Source of the DNA: an uncultured Clostridia bacterium
Lineage (GTDB): Bacteria > Bacillota > Clostridia > Oscillospirales > CAG-272
DNA: 50,367 nucleotides
Assembly: GCA_945929845.1 (NCBI GenBank)
Contig: CAMEON010000010.1
Coordinates: 1 to 50,367, forward strand
Reading direction: 5' to 3'
The notes beneath the pieces are model-generated. The model was not told the origin of the DNA. It saw only the letters and a list, made by a program, of their open reading frames with translations, and ran no database searches. How positions within the stretch are numbered: position 1 is the stretch's first letter; each line of letters begins with the position of its first letter. The translations under genes and the position numbers were made by a program. Below are positions 8,124 through 16,625 of the stretch, one piece after another.

Positions 8124-10764
8124 ATCGACCCTTCATGGCCGCCTCGTAGTTTTCCCTGTCCTGGGTGCCCAGGGCATTCCGGAACAGGACGGTGCCGCTC
8201 TCGTCCACATCGAAGGTGTACTCCACCGAGCCATGCCAGCCGTCCGACAAGGATTCCGGCTCATACCGGCGGAACAGGCCGTCGTCGGTGGGGAAGTACC
8301 CCTCGCCTGTCCCGCAGAACGCTGTCAACTGCCAGACATTGCTGGTCTTCTCGCTGACCGGGCGGGAGAAGCGGACGATCCCCACACCGGGGGCGAACCA
8401 GTACTCCATATGCCCACCCCGGTAGGCCAGGCCGCCGGTAAGGCCGGTCAGCTCCAGGCTGATATGGCGGCAATCCGTAAAGTGGCCAGCGGGGACAGTG
8501 ACGGACTGATCCTCCAGTACCTGTAGCATCAGGTGTGTATCCCAGTGACCAAAGTACTTCACATTCCTGTCCTCCTCGTACCCGGGCACCCACTGGTCAG
8601 ACCAGATACACCCACCGGTCGCAACACTCAGAATGTCATATAGGAAGTTGTACAGTACCTTGTAGCCTTCCTCCCCGAGAGCCCCCGAGTTCTTCCACTC
8701 AAAGCTGTAATCCCGCCGCTCCGCCAGGCTGACCCTCCCGTCCTGCCTGTTGACTGCACACAACTCGAAGAAGTTCCAGCGTCCCACCTGCGTGCAGGCA
8801 GGGGTAAAGTCCGGGTCGGTGCCAAGGATCCGATTCATGACCTGGGTGGCAATGGCGGTGTGCCGCTTCTGCCGCTGGGTGACAGCCAGAACGGCGGCAC
8901 GGGACAGGGCATCCGATACATCCGCCAGCCTCTCCTCCTCGTCGCTGACATGGTAGCAGTATTCGCACCGGGTCTTGAGCATCTGACCCTCCCAGGAATG
9001 CTGGTCATAGCCCTTCAGATGAGTGAAGGCCGGATGAGACACCACCGAACGCCCTCCTTCTGAAGCGGTAACGGTATACCGATTCTCATATCCCAGCACC
9101 TGTCCCGGCATCTCGGTGACGCAGGTGAACGCCCACTCGTTCCCGGTGGCCAGCGGGAACAGTCCTTCCCCACCACGGACGGTGTAGTCAGTCAACTGCC
9201 ACTCACACTGTGTCCCATAGAGATTGACAATCTGTCGGACGATCCCGACACCCGGGCAGAAGGCGGTCTCGGTAAAGTGCTTCACTTCCCCGTCCGCAGT
9301 GCCTCTTTCCTCTACCCGGTATACCGTGCAGTTTCCGAACATCCCGGTCGGTGTACTGACGCTGACGCTGTCCTCCAGACAGGTCAGGGTGACACAGCCA
9401 TCGGTGGATACCCGGCTCTGTCCGGGGCGCAGGGTGGCATCCAATATCAGCCCGTCACACTGGGACGCACTCCAAACAAGGGAATGATTGAAGCGGCATG
9501 CTAAGCCGCCCCGGCCGTATCCGGGCTGTTCCCAAAAGTACAGTCCCTGCCCCAGCTGGCAGTACACCTCACCCTCGACGCATCGATTGCTTCTCTTGTC
9601 GGCCAGGAACGGGTTCTCATCGCAGGATGCTTCCAATGCCTTCCTGCGCTCCTCCACATCCAACGCCGCCAGGGCTGTGGCGTAGTACACATCCGAAGGG
9701 GTCAACAGGTCTGTCACACGGCGGAGTGCGGCAAAGCCTTCCTCCGTCTTCCTCTCGTCCAGACACGCAACTGCGTACCAGAACCACACATAACCCAGGG
9801 GTTTGACCAACCGATGCTCTTCCAGATACGGCATCTGTACCGTCCTCATGAAGTCCAGCTTCTCCTGCCCGTTTTTCTGATCCTGCTCTTCAGCCATGAC
9901 CATCTGCATGGCCTCCTCATTGTGGCTTGCCTCGGCGGCGGCCTTGATGCGGGCCAGCATATTCTGATTCTTCTCCCCGGGCAGCCACCAGTACCCATGC
10001 AGGAGCACATCGGCCAGGGCATGTTGCTTATCCTGGGATTCATCCAGGGCCTCCACCTGGGCAAGCACGACCCGGTAATCGGCCTCAAAGCCAGTCTTAT
10101 CCCGCTTCAGCCGCCAGAGCTTCAGCTCCTCTACCTGCCGCATGACACGCTTCACCAGGGCTTCCTTTTCGTCATATTGCTCTTCCATCACACCGTATTC
10201 CTTTCTTAACTGTTTTCGCCCCTCAGACAGCCGCCACTTCACCGTCCCCTCCGGAAGGGACAGTGTCCGGGCGATCTCTGCCACCGACAATCCGTCGAAG
10301 TAGTGAAGCCGGACGGTTTCCCGAATCTTCTCGCTCAGGGCCTCCACCGCCTCGTGCAACTTGCCGTCCCGCTCCTGCTCGCCCAACTGGGCCAGGTCAT
10401 ACAGCTTGGCCAGCCCGCTCTCGTCAGAGCCCGTGGCCGCCGTATTCTCCAGAAGGTCAAGGCTGATGTCCGGCACCGCCGCATGGTAGTGCGCCACCAG
10501 GTTCCGGGCGCAGTTTTTGGCGATGGAACAGACCCAGGCACCGAACCGATCCCGCTCCCGCAGGCTGTCCAGCTTCATCCAAGCCGTCACAAAGGCATCC
10601 TGGGCGGCGTCCTCTGCGGAGAACTGGTTGCCCGTCACCCGGAAGGCGGTCCCCTTCACTGCCTTCTCGTGCCGGAGCACCAACGCCTCGTAGGCATCGC
10701 CGTCTCCCAGCAGTGTCCTTTCCACCAGGATATCATCCTCTGCATCCATGTACTTTTTCAGCAT
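8122..10764 (-). CDS. ECF-type RNA polymerase sigma factor fused to a very large C-terminal region
   Basis: An 880-residue protein starting at 10764; an in-frame ATG at 10851 lies inside the promoter and is not used. Residues about 12-90 are sigma region 2 (SAEDAAQDAFVTAWMKL, FGAWVCSIAKNCARN) and about 137-190 are region 4 (FDGLSVAEIARTLSLPEGTV), separated by a linker. ECF factors normally end near residue 190; here about 690 more residues follow without a stop. They begin with a helical, repeat-like segment (about 200-400) and continue with beta-rich sequence in which a unit containing PGVGIVR and a WQLT segment occurs twice, near residues 500 and 790. No transmembrane segment is seen, so the extension is cytoplasmic. 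No anti-sigma gene is adjacent; the extension may regulate the sigma domain, as in ECF groups with C-terminal domains (inference). A likely autoregulatory promoter lies upstream. Confidence 0.85.
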   Translation of the reverse strand: MLKKYMDAEDDILVERTLLGDGDAYEALVLRHEKAVKGTAFRVTGNQFSAEDAAQDAFVTAWMKLDSLRERDRFGAWVCSIAKNCARNLVAHYHAAVPDISLDLLENTAATGSDESGLAKLYDLAQLGEQERDGKLHEAVEALSEKIRETVRLHYFDGLSVAEIARTLSLPEGTVKWRLSEGRKQLRKEYGVMEEQYDEKEALVKRVMRQVEELKLWRLKRDKTGFEADYRVVLAQVEALDESQDKQHALADVLLHGYWWLPGEKNQNMLARIKAAAEASHNEEAMQMVMAEEQDQKNGQEKLDFMRTVQMPYLEEHRLVKPLGYVWFWYAVACLDERKTEEGFAALRRVTDLLTPSDVYYATALAALDVEERRKALEASCDENPFLADKRSNRCVEGEVYCQLGQGLYFWEQPGYGRGGLACRFNHSLVWSASQCDGLILDATLRPGQSRVSTDGCVTLTCLEDSVSVSTPTGMFGNCTVYRVEERGTADGEVKHFTETAFCPGVGIVRQIVNLYGTQCEWQLTDYTVRGGEGLFPLATGNEWAFTCVTEMPGQVLGYENRYTVTASEGGRSVVSHPAFTHLKGYDQHSWEGQMLKTRCEYCYHVSDEEERLADVSDALSRAAVLAVTQRQKRHTAIATQVMNRILGTDPDFTPACTQVGRWNFFELCAVNRQDGRVSLAERRDYSFEWKNSGALGEEGYKVLYNFLYDILSVATGGCIWSDQWVPGYEEDRNVKYFGHWDTHLMLQVLEDQSVTVPAGHFTDCRHISLELTGLTGGLAYRGGHMEYWFAPGVGIVRFSRPVSEKTSNVWQLTAFCGTGEGYFPTDDGLFRRYEPESLSDGWHGSVEYTFDVDESGTVLFRNALGTQDRENYEAAMKGR

Positions 10765-10850
10765 GTACCTTCTGTCTCCTTTCCTGCCGGTACCGTTCAT
10801 CTCTGTCGGTGCCGGCTGCCATCGCCATTGCGATTCTCTTTTGGGGTTCA

Positions 10851-10881
10851 CTTATAAGACACTTCTTTCAGGAAAAAGGTT
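10851..10881 (-). promoter_or_regulatory. Candidate ECF-type autoregulatory promoter
   Basis: Upstream of the sigma gene on the minus strand, AACCTTTTTCC (10881-10871) is followed 10 bases later by GTCTTATAAG (10860-10851). An AAC motif at -35 with GTC at -10 is the usual ECF pattern, and it differs from the TTGACA/TATAAT promoters elsewhere in the window. Confidence 0.5.
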
Positions 10882-10913
10882 GGGTGATGAAAAAATAATA
10901 TTTGTAAAGAAAC

Positions 10914-10946
10914 AGGGAGCCTCTCCCACCCGGGGAAAGGCTCCCT
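10914..10946 (-). terminator. Terminator of ymdB
   Basis: The AGGGAGCC/GGCTCCCT stem with a CCCGGGG-containing loop is followed on the minus strand by GTTTCTTT, 26 bases beyond the ymdB stop codon. Confidence 0.7.
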
Positions 10947-10971
10947 CTGTACAAAGCGGCAGAGACCCAGG

Positions 10972-11748
10972 TCAGAAGACCACCCGTTCCACCCTGACAC
11001 ACCGCCAGGGCTTCTCCTCGCTGACCGTAAAGAGGGCGGCGTGAGCCTCCACTGGCCCGTCGGCCACGGTGAAGCGGGTGGGCATCCGGGTGCAGAACCG
11101 TTGGATGACCGCCTGACTGTCGGTGCCCAGCACCCCACCGGTGGGGCCTGTCATGCCCAGGTCGGTGATATACCCGGTGCCCCCGGGCAGGACCCGCTCG
11201 TCGGCGGTGGCCACATGGGTGTGGGTGCCGAAGACCACCTGCACCCGCCCGTCCAGGTACAGCCCCATGGCCACCTTCTCGGAGGTGGCCTCGGCATGGA
11301 AGTCCAGAAGAGCCAGGTCGTACCGCCCCCGCTGGCTGTCCAGCAGCCTGTCCACCACCCCGAAGGGGTTGTCCAACTGATCCATAAAGGAGGTGCCGGA
11401 CAGATTCATACAGAGCAGGCGCACCCCGCCTACCTCCCGGACAGCGCACCCCATGCCGGGGCAGAGGGCAGGATAGTTGGCTGGGCGAAGGATGGCGTGA
11501 CTGTTGTCATCCAGATAGGCTCCGATGTCCCGACAGCCGAAGGCGTGGTTGCCCAGGGTGATCAGGTCTACCCCGCTGTGGAGGATGGCCTCGGCATCCT
11601 TGGCGGACAGGCCGTGTATCTCCGTGGCGTTCTCCCCGTTGGCTACGACGAAATCCACCCCCAGCTTAGACCGCACCCGCCACAGACAGCCGGACAGGTA
11701 CTCAATACTCCGGCGGCCTACCAGGTCGCCGATGGCCAGAATCTTCAT
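10972..11748 (-). CDS. ymdB: YmdB-family metallophosphoesterase (2',3'-cyclic nucleotide phosphodiesterase)
   Basis: A 258-residue protein, the usual length for the family. It starts with the metal site KILAIGDLVGR (D8) and has NGENAT, TLGNHAFG, LDFHAEATSEK and FGTHTHVAT, the ordered metal ligands of YmdB/TIGR00282 enzymes. It also has the family's GYITDLGMTGP segment. In Bacillus, YmdB hydrolyses cyclic mononucleotides and influences the motility/biofilm decision and late adaptive responses. A GAAAGG site precedes the ATG. It lies between a terminator and a hairpin element, so it is probably transcribed alone or with the amidase upstream. Confidence 0.93.
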   Translation of the reverse strand: MKILAIGDLVGRRSIEYLSGCLWRVRSKLGVDFVVANGENATEIHGLSAKDAEAILHSGVDLITLGNHAFGCRDIGAYLDDNSHAILRPANYPALCPGMGCAVREVGGVRLLCMNLSGTSFMDQLDNPFGVVDRLLDSQRGRYDLALLDFHAEATSEKVAMGLYLDGRVQVVFGTHTHVATADERVLPGGTGYITDLGMTGPTGGVLGTDSQAVIQRFCTRMPTRFTVADGPVEAHAALFTVSEEKPWRCVRVERVVF

Positions 11749-11788
11749 ACTGTACCTTTCATTACATAAGAATCATGAATAGAAAATG

Positions 11789-11835
11789 TTTGAAAGTTCT
11801 TGGGGGTCTGGGGGCTTCTTCCAAGAAGCCCCCAG
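11789..11835 (+). repeat. GAAAGTTCTTG hairpin element, copy H1
   Basis: GAAAGTTCTTGG leads into a 13-base perfect stem CTGGGGGCTTCTT (11808-11820) with AAGAAGCCCCCAG (11823-11835) and a 2-base loop. The TTCTTGG of the lead is complementary to CCAAGAA in the loop and right arm. It lies between the amidase stop and ymdB start and may terminate or attenuate transcription. Confidence 0.7.
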
Positions 11836-11857
11836 CGCAACCCATTCCCCGTCCCCA

Positions 11858-12460
11858 TCAAAGCATCCTGTCCAGCACATCCGCCTCGGCGGCGGCCAGG
11901 CGAGCCAGGCAGTCCTCGTTGGAAAGAAAAGCGGCGTCGTCAGGGTTGGTGTGGAAGCCATGCTCAATGAGCAGGGCGGTCTTACACCCGGAGGCGGCGC
12001 TGTGACGGAGCACACCGTAGTAGTCTACCCCCGGCTGGTCGGGGTAGGAACGGGTCTTGACACCCCGATCCTCGGTGTGCATGGTCTGTACCACCGCCTG
12101 GTTCAGGGCACGGGCGAGCTGGGCGTTCCGCTCCTCGTCCGCCAGAGAGTAGTACGCCTCCGAACCACGGACAAGGGAGTACCGCTCCGGCGGGGTGGCC
12201 GAGCCGGGCGCATTGGAGTGCAATGACAGGAACAGGATCGCCCCCCGCTCCCCGGCCATGCGGCCCCGCTGCTCCAGGGAAGGGTCGTCCTCCACCTGAT
12301 TACGGGTCAGGCAGACTTCAAAGCCCCTCGCCTCCAGCTCCGCCTTCAGATGGACAGCCAGACGGAAGTTCTGGGTGCCCTCATAAGTACCCGGCATGAT
12401 GGGGTACTGGTTCCCGCAGGCCCCATGGCCCGGATCCAAAACAATCAAGCCTCTTGACAT
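11858..12460 (-). CDS. N-acetylmuramoyl-L-alanine amidase (Amidase_3 fold), no signal peptide
   Basis: The start at 12460 is fixed by an AGGAGG six bases upstream; the longer open frame begins inside repeat copy B and is not native. The 200-residue product is a single Amidase_3 domain. Zinc ligands are LDPGHG (H12), TYEG (E27) and LSLHSNA (H81), with the catalytic glutamate in LIEHGFHTN (E166). The enzyme class cleaves the bond between N-acetylmuramic acid and L-alanine in peptidoglycan. Unlike CwlD or CwlM-type secreted enzymes it has no visible export signal, so it either uses an unusual route or acts after lysis or on internal muropeptides. Its promoter lies beyond repeat copy B, so its leader contains the repeat. 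Confidence 0.88.
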   Translation of the reverse strand: MSRGLIVLDPGHGACGNQYPIMPGTYEGTQNFRLAVHLKAELEARGFEVCLTRNQVEDDPSLEQRGRMAGERGAILFLSLHSNAPGSATPPERYSLVRGSEAYYSLADEERNAQLARALNQAVVQTMHTEDRGVKTRSYPDQPGVDYYGVLRHSAASGCKTALLIEHGFHTNPDDAAFLSNEDCLARLAAAEADVLDRML

Positions 12461-12485
12461 AACAGCCTCCTGTGCGCTATAATAA

Positions 12486-12645
12486 GGAAACGCTGATTGA
12501 ATGAGGTGGTGCAGATTCGGTACAGATTTTTTCGTCTGCGATTGCGAAAAACGCAGGATGTACTGGATGTACATCCAGTTTTTCGGCAAGAAGCAGGCGG
12601 GAAAAGATGTGCCGGAGATGTGCCGCCGAATCTGTCAGCGGTTCC
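12486..12645 (+). repeat. MITE-like repeat, copy B
   Basis: A full 160-base copy. The left end GGAAACGCTGATT and right end CAGCGGTTCC are inverted. Exact ATAA is present on both sides (12482-12485 and 12646-12649), as expected of a target duplication. The palindromic core GATGTAC-tggat-GTACATC is near 12,558-12,576. It lies between the amidase promoter and its start codon. Confidence 0.9.
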
Positions 12646-12659
12646 ATAAGTATGGCACT

Positions 12660-12689
12660 ATTATACCCCATGGTCAGGGGGTTTGTCAA
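12660..12689 (-). promoter_or_regulatory. Promoter of the amidase gene, upstream of repeat copy B
   Basis: Minus-strand TTGACA (12689-12684), an 18-base spacer and TATAAT (12665-12660). Transcription from here must cross the whole repeat before reaching the amidase start at 12460. The region also overlaps the divergent recG leader. Confidence 0.75.
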
Positions 12690-12715
12690 GTGGAAGGGAG
12701 CGCAGGGTGGTCACA

Positions 12716-14893
12716 ATGGAGAACTTTTTATCGAAACCGGTCATACGCCTCCCCGGCGTCGGGGAGAAGCGGGCGGCTCTGTATGAGCGGCTGGGCATCC
12801 GCTGTGTGCGGGATCTTCTGTTCCACCTTCCCCGGGCTTATGAAAACCGGGGGGACATTGTCTCCCTTGCCGGTACCCAGGAGCCGGAGCGGCGGGGCAC
12901 CCGGCAGGCCGTCATCCTGACCGTGTCCACCGAGCCGCAGCGTGCCCGGCTGAAAAATCGGATGACACTCCTGAAATTCCGAGCCTTTGACGACAGTGGG
13001 GTCTGCGATATTTGCTTCTTCAATCAGGATTACCTGTACAACAGCTTTCCCATCGGGTCCACCTTCCGCTTTTTCGGCAAGGTGGAGCGGCTGGGGGGCG
13101 GCTACACCATGACCGGACCGTCCTATGAGTCATGGGCGGATGAGAGTGCCCTGCCCCCGCTCTACCCGGTCTACCCCCTGACCGAGGGGCTCAGCAACAA
13201 GGTGATCACCGCCCACATCGACCAGATACTGAACCATGCCACCGCCCTTCTGGAGGATCCCTTGCCGGAGGACATCCGACAGCGGCAGGGGCTGTGTACC
13301 CTGGCCCATGCCTTGCGCATGGTTCACCAGCCACCGGACTTTGCCTCCCTTCACACCGCCAAGATGCGGTTGGCCTTTGACGAATTCTTCCGCTTCGCCC
13401 TGGGGATGGGCACCCTGGGGCACACCGCCCGGGTCGCCGGTGCCCCGGTGTGCCGGGTGTCCGACCCGGTCATGGGGGAATTTCTCTCCGCCCTCCCCTA
13501 TGCGCTGACCGGTGCCCAAGCCCGGGCCGTCTCGGACATCCGGGCAGACATGGCCTCCCCGATGGCCATGAACCGCATCCTGGTAGGGGATGTGGGGTGC
13601 GGCAAGACGGTCTGTGCCGCCGCCGCCATGTTCGTGGCTATCCGGTCAGGACGGCAGGCCGCCCTCATGGCTCCCACCGGGATCCTGGCCGCCCAGCACG
13701 CCGCCGACCTGATCCCCCTGTTCGAGGGGCTGGGCATCCGGGGTGCTCTGCTGGTTGGCAGTACCCCTGCCGCCCAGAAGCGGAAAATATACGCCGCCCT
13801 GGCCTCGGAGGATCCGACCCGCCGCCTGGACTTTGTCATCGGCACCCAGGCCCTGCTCTCCGAGGGGGTGTCCTTTGCCGCCCCCGGCCTTGTGATCGCC
13901 GACGAACAGCACCGCTTCGGGGTGAACCAGCGGGCTACGCTGTCCGAAAAGAACGGACACGCCCACCTGCTGGTCATGAGTGCCACGCCCATTCCCCGGT
14001 CGCTGGCCTTGGTCATGTACGGCGACCTGGATGTGTCCCGCATCAACGAAATGCCCCCCGGCCGCCAACGGGTGGACACCTATGTGGTGGATGAGAGCTA
14101 CCGTGCCCGGCTGGATGCCTTCATCCGCAAGAATGTGGCCGCCGGCGGGCAGGTGTATGTGGTCTGCCCCGCTGTGGAACAGGCAGAAGAGGGGGACACC
14201 GACAGGGAGGAGGGGCTCATCCCCCTGGAGGCAGACTTCTCCGCCGGGCCGACCGCCCGCCCGGCGGCGGAGCCACTGCCGCCCATGAAGGCCGCCGTCC
14301 AGTATGCGCAGGAACTCTCCGAACGGCTCCCGGAGCTTTCTGTGGCTTTCGTCCACGGCAAGCTGAAGGGAGTAGAAAAGGACCGCATCATGCAGTCCTT
14401 TGCCGCCGGGGATATTCAGGTGCTGGTGTCCACCACGGTCATTGAGGTCGGGGTCAATGTGCCCAACGCCTGTCTGATGATCGTGGAGAATGCCGAGCGG
14501 TTCGGCCTGTCCCAGCTCCACCAACTGCGGGGACGGGTAGGCCGGGGGAGCCGGAAATCCTACTGTATCCTGGTGCGGGCCGGAGGTGGGGAGACCGCCC
14601 GGGCACGGCTGGAGGTCATGCGCACCACCTACGATGGCTATCAGATCGCCGAGCAGGATCTGACCCAGCGAGGCCCCGGGGACTTCCTGGCTCCCGGCTC
14701 CGGCGGGGATATCCGGCAGAGCGGCAGCTTCCGGCTCCGCCTGGCCGAGGGCTGGCCGGACGGTGCCCTGATGGATCAGGCCTTCACTGAAGCCCGCTCC
14801 CTCCTTGACCGGGATCCCACCCTGGCCGATCACCCGCTCCTCCTCCACGCCGTCCAGGCCGACTTCTCTTCCGCAGGGGATATACTGAATTGA
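12716..14893 (+). CDS. recG: ATP-dependent DNA helicase RecG
   Basis: Start at 12716 (AGGGTGG five bases before the ATG). The 725-residue protein has an N-terminal wedge/OB domain (PGVGEKRAALYERLGI, FFNQDYL) and a superfamily 2 helicase core: Walker A GDVGCGKT (K297), Walker B ADEQH (D396), MSATPIPRSLALVMYGD, and motif VI region LHQLRGRVGRGSRKSYC. RecG drives branch migration and fork regression in DNA repair. It is slightly longer than most RecG proteins (about 680-690) because of an acidic/Pro-Ala insert of some 40 residues between motif III and the FVHGK segment. It converges with the liv operon across two mirrored hairpins. Confidence 0.97.
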   Translation: MENFLSKPVIRLPGVGEKRAALYERLGIRCVRDLLFHLPRAYENRGDIVSLAGTQEPERRGTRQAVILTVSTEPQRARLKNRMTLLKFRAFDDSGVCDICFFNQDYLYNSFPIGSTFRFFGKVERLGGGYTMTGPSYESWADESALPPLYPVYPLTEGLSNKVITAHIDQILNHATALLEDPLPEDIRQRQGLCTLAHALRMVHQPPDFASLHTAKMRLAFDEFFRFALGMGTLGHTARVAGAPVCRVSDPVMGEFLSALPYALTGAQARAVSDIRADMASPMAMNRILVGDVGCGKTVCAAAAMFVAIRSGRQAALMAPTGILAAQHAADLIPLFEGLGIRGALLVGSTPAAQKRKIYAALASEDPTRRLDFVIGTQALLSEGVSFAAPGLVIADEQHRFGVNQRATLSEKNGHAHLLVMSATPIPRSLALVMYGDLDVSRINEMPPGRQRVDTYVVDESYRARLDAFIRKNVAAGGQVYVVCPAVEQAEEGDTDREEGLIPLEADFSAGPTARPAAEPLPPMKAAVQYAQELSERLPELSVAFVHGKLKGVEKDRIMQSFAAGDIQVLVSTTVIEVGVNVPNACLMIVENAERFGLSQLHQLRGRVGRGSRKSYCILVRAGGGETARARLEVMRTTYDGYQIAEQDLTQRGPGDFLAPGSGGDIRQSGSFRLRLAEGWPDGALMDQAFTEARSLLDRDPTLADHPLLLHAVQADFSSAGDILN

Positions 14894-14901
14894 ATATTTT
14901 T

Positions 14902-14980
14902 GCGGGGAGGGGCCTTTCTTGAAAGAAAGCCCCCTCCCCGCACCCCTCCCTCAAAGAACTTCAAAAACATTGTTTTGAAA
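14902..14980 (-). repeat. GAAAGTTCTTG hairpin element, copy H2a (inverted)
   Basis: Read on the minus strand, a GAAGTTCTTTGA lead precedes an 18-of-19 base stem (14902-14920 with 14921-14941) built of GCGGGGAGGGG and CTTTCTT. It is head-to-head with copy H2b. Together they separate the convergent recG and livF genes. Confidence 0.65.
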
Positions 14981-15035
14981 GTTCTTGAAAAGGGGGTGCG
15001 GGGGGAAGACTTCTTTCAAGAAGTCTTCCCCCCGC
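14970..15035 (+). repeat. GAAAGTTCTTG hairpin element, copy H2b
   Basis: GTTTTGAAAGTTCTTGAA is followed by a perfect 18-base stem (14998-15015 with 15018-15035) and a 2-base loop. The lead TTCTTGAA is complementary to TTCAAGAA inside the hairpin. Confidence 0.75.
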
Positions 15036-15052
15036 AATAAACATTCCGCCCT

Positions 15053-15751
15053 TTATGCACCCAGGTACGCCCGGCGGACCCGGTCATCCTGAGCCAGGTC
15101 GGCGGCACTTCCGCTCATGGCCACATGTCCGGTCTCCAGGACATAGGCCCGGTTGGCGATGCGCAGGGCCATTTCTGCGTTCTGCTCCACCAGCAGGATG
15201 GTGGTACCGGAGGCGTGGAGGGTCTTGATGATGTCGAAGATCTGCTGGACAAGGATGGGCGCCAAGCCCATGGACGGCTCATCCAGCATGAGCAGCTTGG
15301 GCTGGCTCATCAGGGCACGACCCATGGCCAGCATCTGCTGTTCCCCGCCGGACAGGGTTCCGGCGATCTGATTCCGCCGGTGCTGGAGTCGGGGAAACTG
15401 GGCATAGACCTTCTCCAGCCCCTCCTTGGTATACTTCTGGTTGGTGTAGGCACCCATCTCCAGATTCTCCTGCACAGTCATCTGGAGGAAGCAACGCCGT
15501 CCCTCCGGCACATGAGCCAGACCGTGGGAGATCAGCTTGTAGGACTCGGTGTGGGTGATGTTCTGATCCATGAAGGTGATGCTACCGGTACGGGTGCGCA
15601 TCATGCCGGATATGGTCTTCAGGGTGGTGGACTTCCCCGCCCCGTTGGCTCCGATCAGAGCCACGATCTCCCCATCGTTGACCTCCAGGGAAATGTCCTT
15701 GAGGGCGTGTATCTTGCCGTAGTACACATTGATATTCTCAACCTTCAGCAT
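15053..15751 (-). CDS. livF: Branched-chain amino-acid ABC transporter ATP-binding protein LivF
   Basis: Start at 15751, preceded by AAGGAGG; the longer frame to 15778 is rejected. The 232-residue product is the normal LivF size. It has Walker A GANGAGKST, the ABC signature LSGGEQQMLAMGRAL, Walker B LLMLDEPSMGLAP and the H-loop region ILLVEQNAEMAL. With LivG it powers import by the LivH/LivM channel. Its start overlaps the end of livG by 14 bases, indicating translational coupling. Last gene of the five-gene operon. Confidence 0.96.
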   Translation of the reverse strand: MLKVENINVYYGKIHALKDISLEVNDGEIVALIGANGAGKSTTLKTISGMMRTRTGSITFMDQNITHTESYKLISHGLAHVPEGRRCFLQMTVQENLEMGAYTNQKYTKEGLEKVYAQFPRLQHRRNQIAGTLSGGEQQMLAMGRALMSQPKLLMLDEPSMGLAPILVQQIFDIIKTLHASGTTILLVEQNAEMALRIANRAYVLETGHVAMSGSAADLAQDDRVRRAYLGA

Positions 15752-16625
15752 GGTCGCCGTCCTCCTTCTTCTTACCAAGATAGGCCTCGATCACCCGGGG
15801 GTTGGCCTTGATCTCATCCGGAGAGCCTTTGGCAATGACCTTGCCGTGATCCAGCACGCAGATGCCCTCGCAGATGCTCATGACCAGCTTCATATCGTGC
15901 TCGATCAGCATGACGGCGATCTGGAAAGTGTCCCGGATGCGCCGGATATTGACCATCAGCTCGGCGGTCTCTGAAGGGTTCATGCCCGCTGCCGGTTCGT
16001 CCAGCAGGATCAGCTTGGGGTTGGTAGCCAGGGCACGGACGATCTCCAGCCGACGCTGGGCACCGTAGGGCAGACTGCCCGCCGCCTCGCCCGCCAGATC
16101 CGCCATGCCGAAAAAGTCCAGCAGATCCATAGCCCGGCTCTCCGCCTGCCGCTCCCACTTCCGGTACCCGAAGGTGTGGGTCACGGCGGCCAACAGGCTT
16201 TCCGGGGTGTTGTTGTGCAATCCCACCTTCACATTGTCCAGCACGCTCATGTTGGAGAACAACCGGATGTTCTGGAAGGTACGGGCAATGCCCATATGGC
16301 TGAGCTGGGCGGTGGTCTTCCCGGCGGTGCTGTACCCGTCCAGCATGATGTTGCCCCGGGTGGGCTGATAGATATTGGTCAGCAGGTTGAAGACCGTGGT
16401 CTTCCCTGCACCGTTGGGGCCGATGAGCCCGGCGATCTCTGTTCTGCCCACCACCAGGGAGAAGTCATCCACAGCGGTCAGACCGCCGAAGTCCACGCCC
16501 AGGTGCAGAGCCTCCAGCACCGGGGTCTTGCCCAGGTCACGCTGGGGGATCACCGCACCGGAGGGGTAGGGCACCAGGTGAGAGCCTTCCGACTTGTAGT
16601 TCTGCACATCATCAAACACGCTCAT
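15738..16625 (-). CDS. livG: Branched-chain amino-acid ABC transporter ATP-binding protein LivG
   Basis: A 295-residue protein with Walker A GPNGAGKTT, LivG-specific GIARTFQNIRLF, a signature region LPYGAQRRLEIVRALAT, Walker B LILLDEPAAGMNP and H-loop LIEHDMKLVM. The first 35 or so residues precede the usual LivG start (LEALHLGVDFGGL) and form an unusual short extension. The ATG overlaps the livM stop as ATGA, so translation is coupled. It pairs with LivF on the cytoplasmic side of the transporter. Confidence 0.96.
   Translation of the reverse strand: MSVFDDVQNYKSEGSHLVPYPSGAVIPQRDLGKTPVLEALHLGVDFGGLTAVDDFSLVVGRTEIAGLIGPNGAGKTTVFNLLTNIYQPTRGNIMLDGYSTAGKTTAQLSHMGIARTFQNIRLFSNMSVLDNVKVGLHNNTPESLLAAVTHTFGYRKWERQAESRAMDLLDFFGMADLAGEAAGSLPYGAQRRLEIVRALATNPKLILLDEPAAGMNPSETAELMVNIRRIRDTFQIAVMLIEHDMKLVMSICEGICVLDHGKVIAKGSPDEIKANPRVIEAYLGKKKEDGDHAEG

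Noticed and set aside
12477-12689. 70-codon open frame containing SAAHLRHIFSRLLLAEK
   Set aside because: It is the open frame of the repeat itself, found in several copies; there is no ribosome site, so it is not a gene on present evidence.
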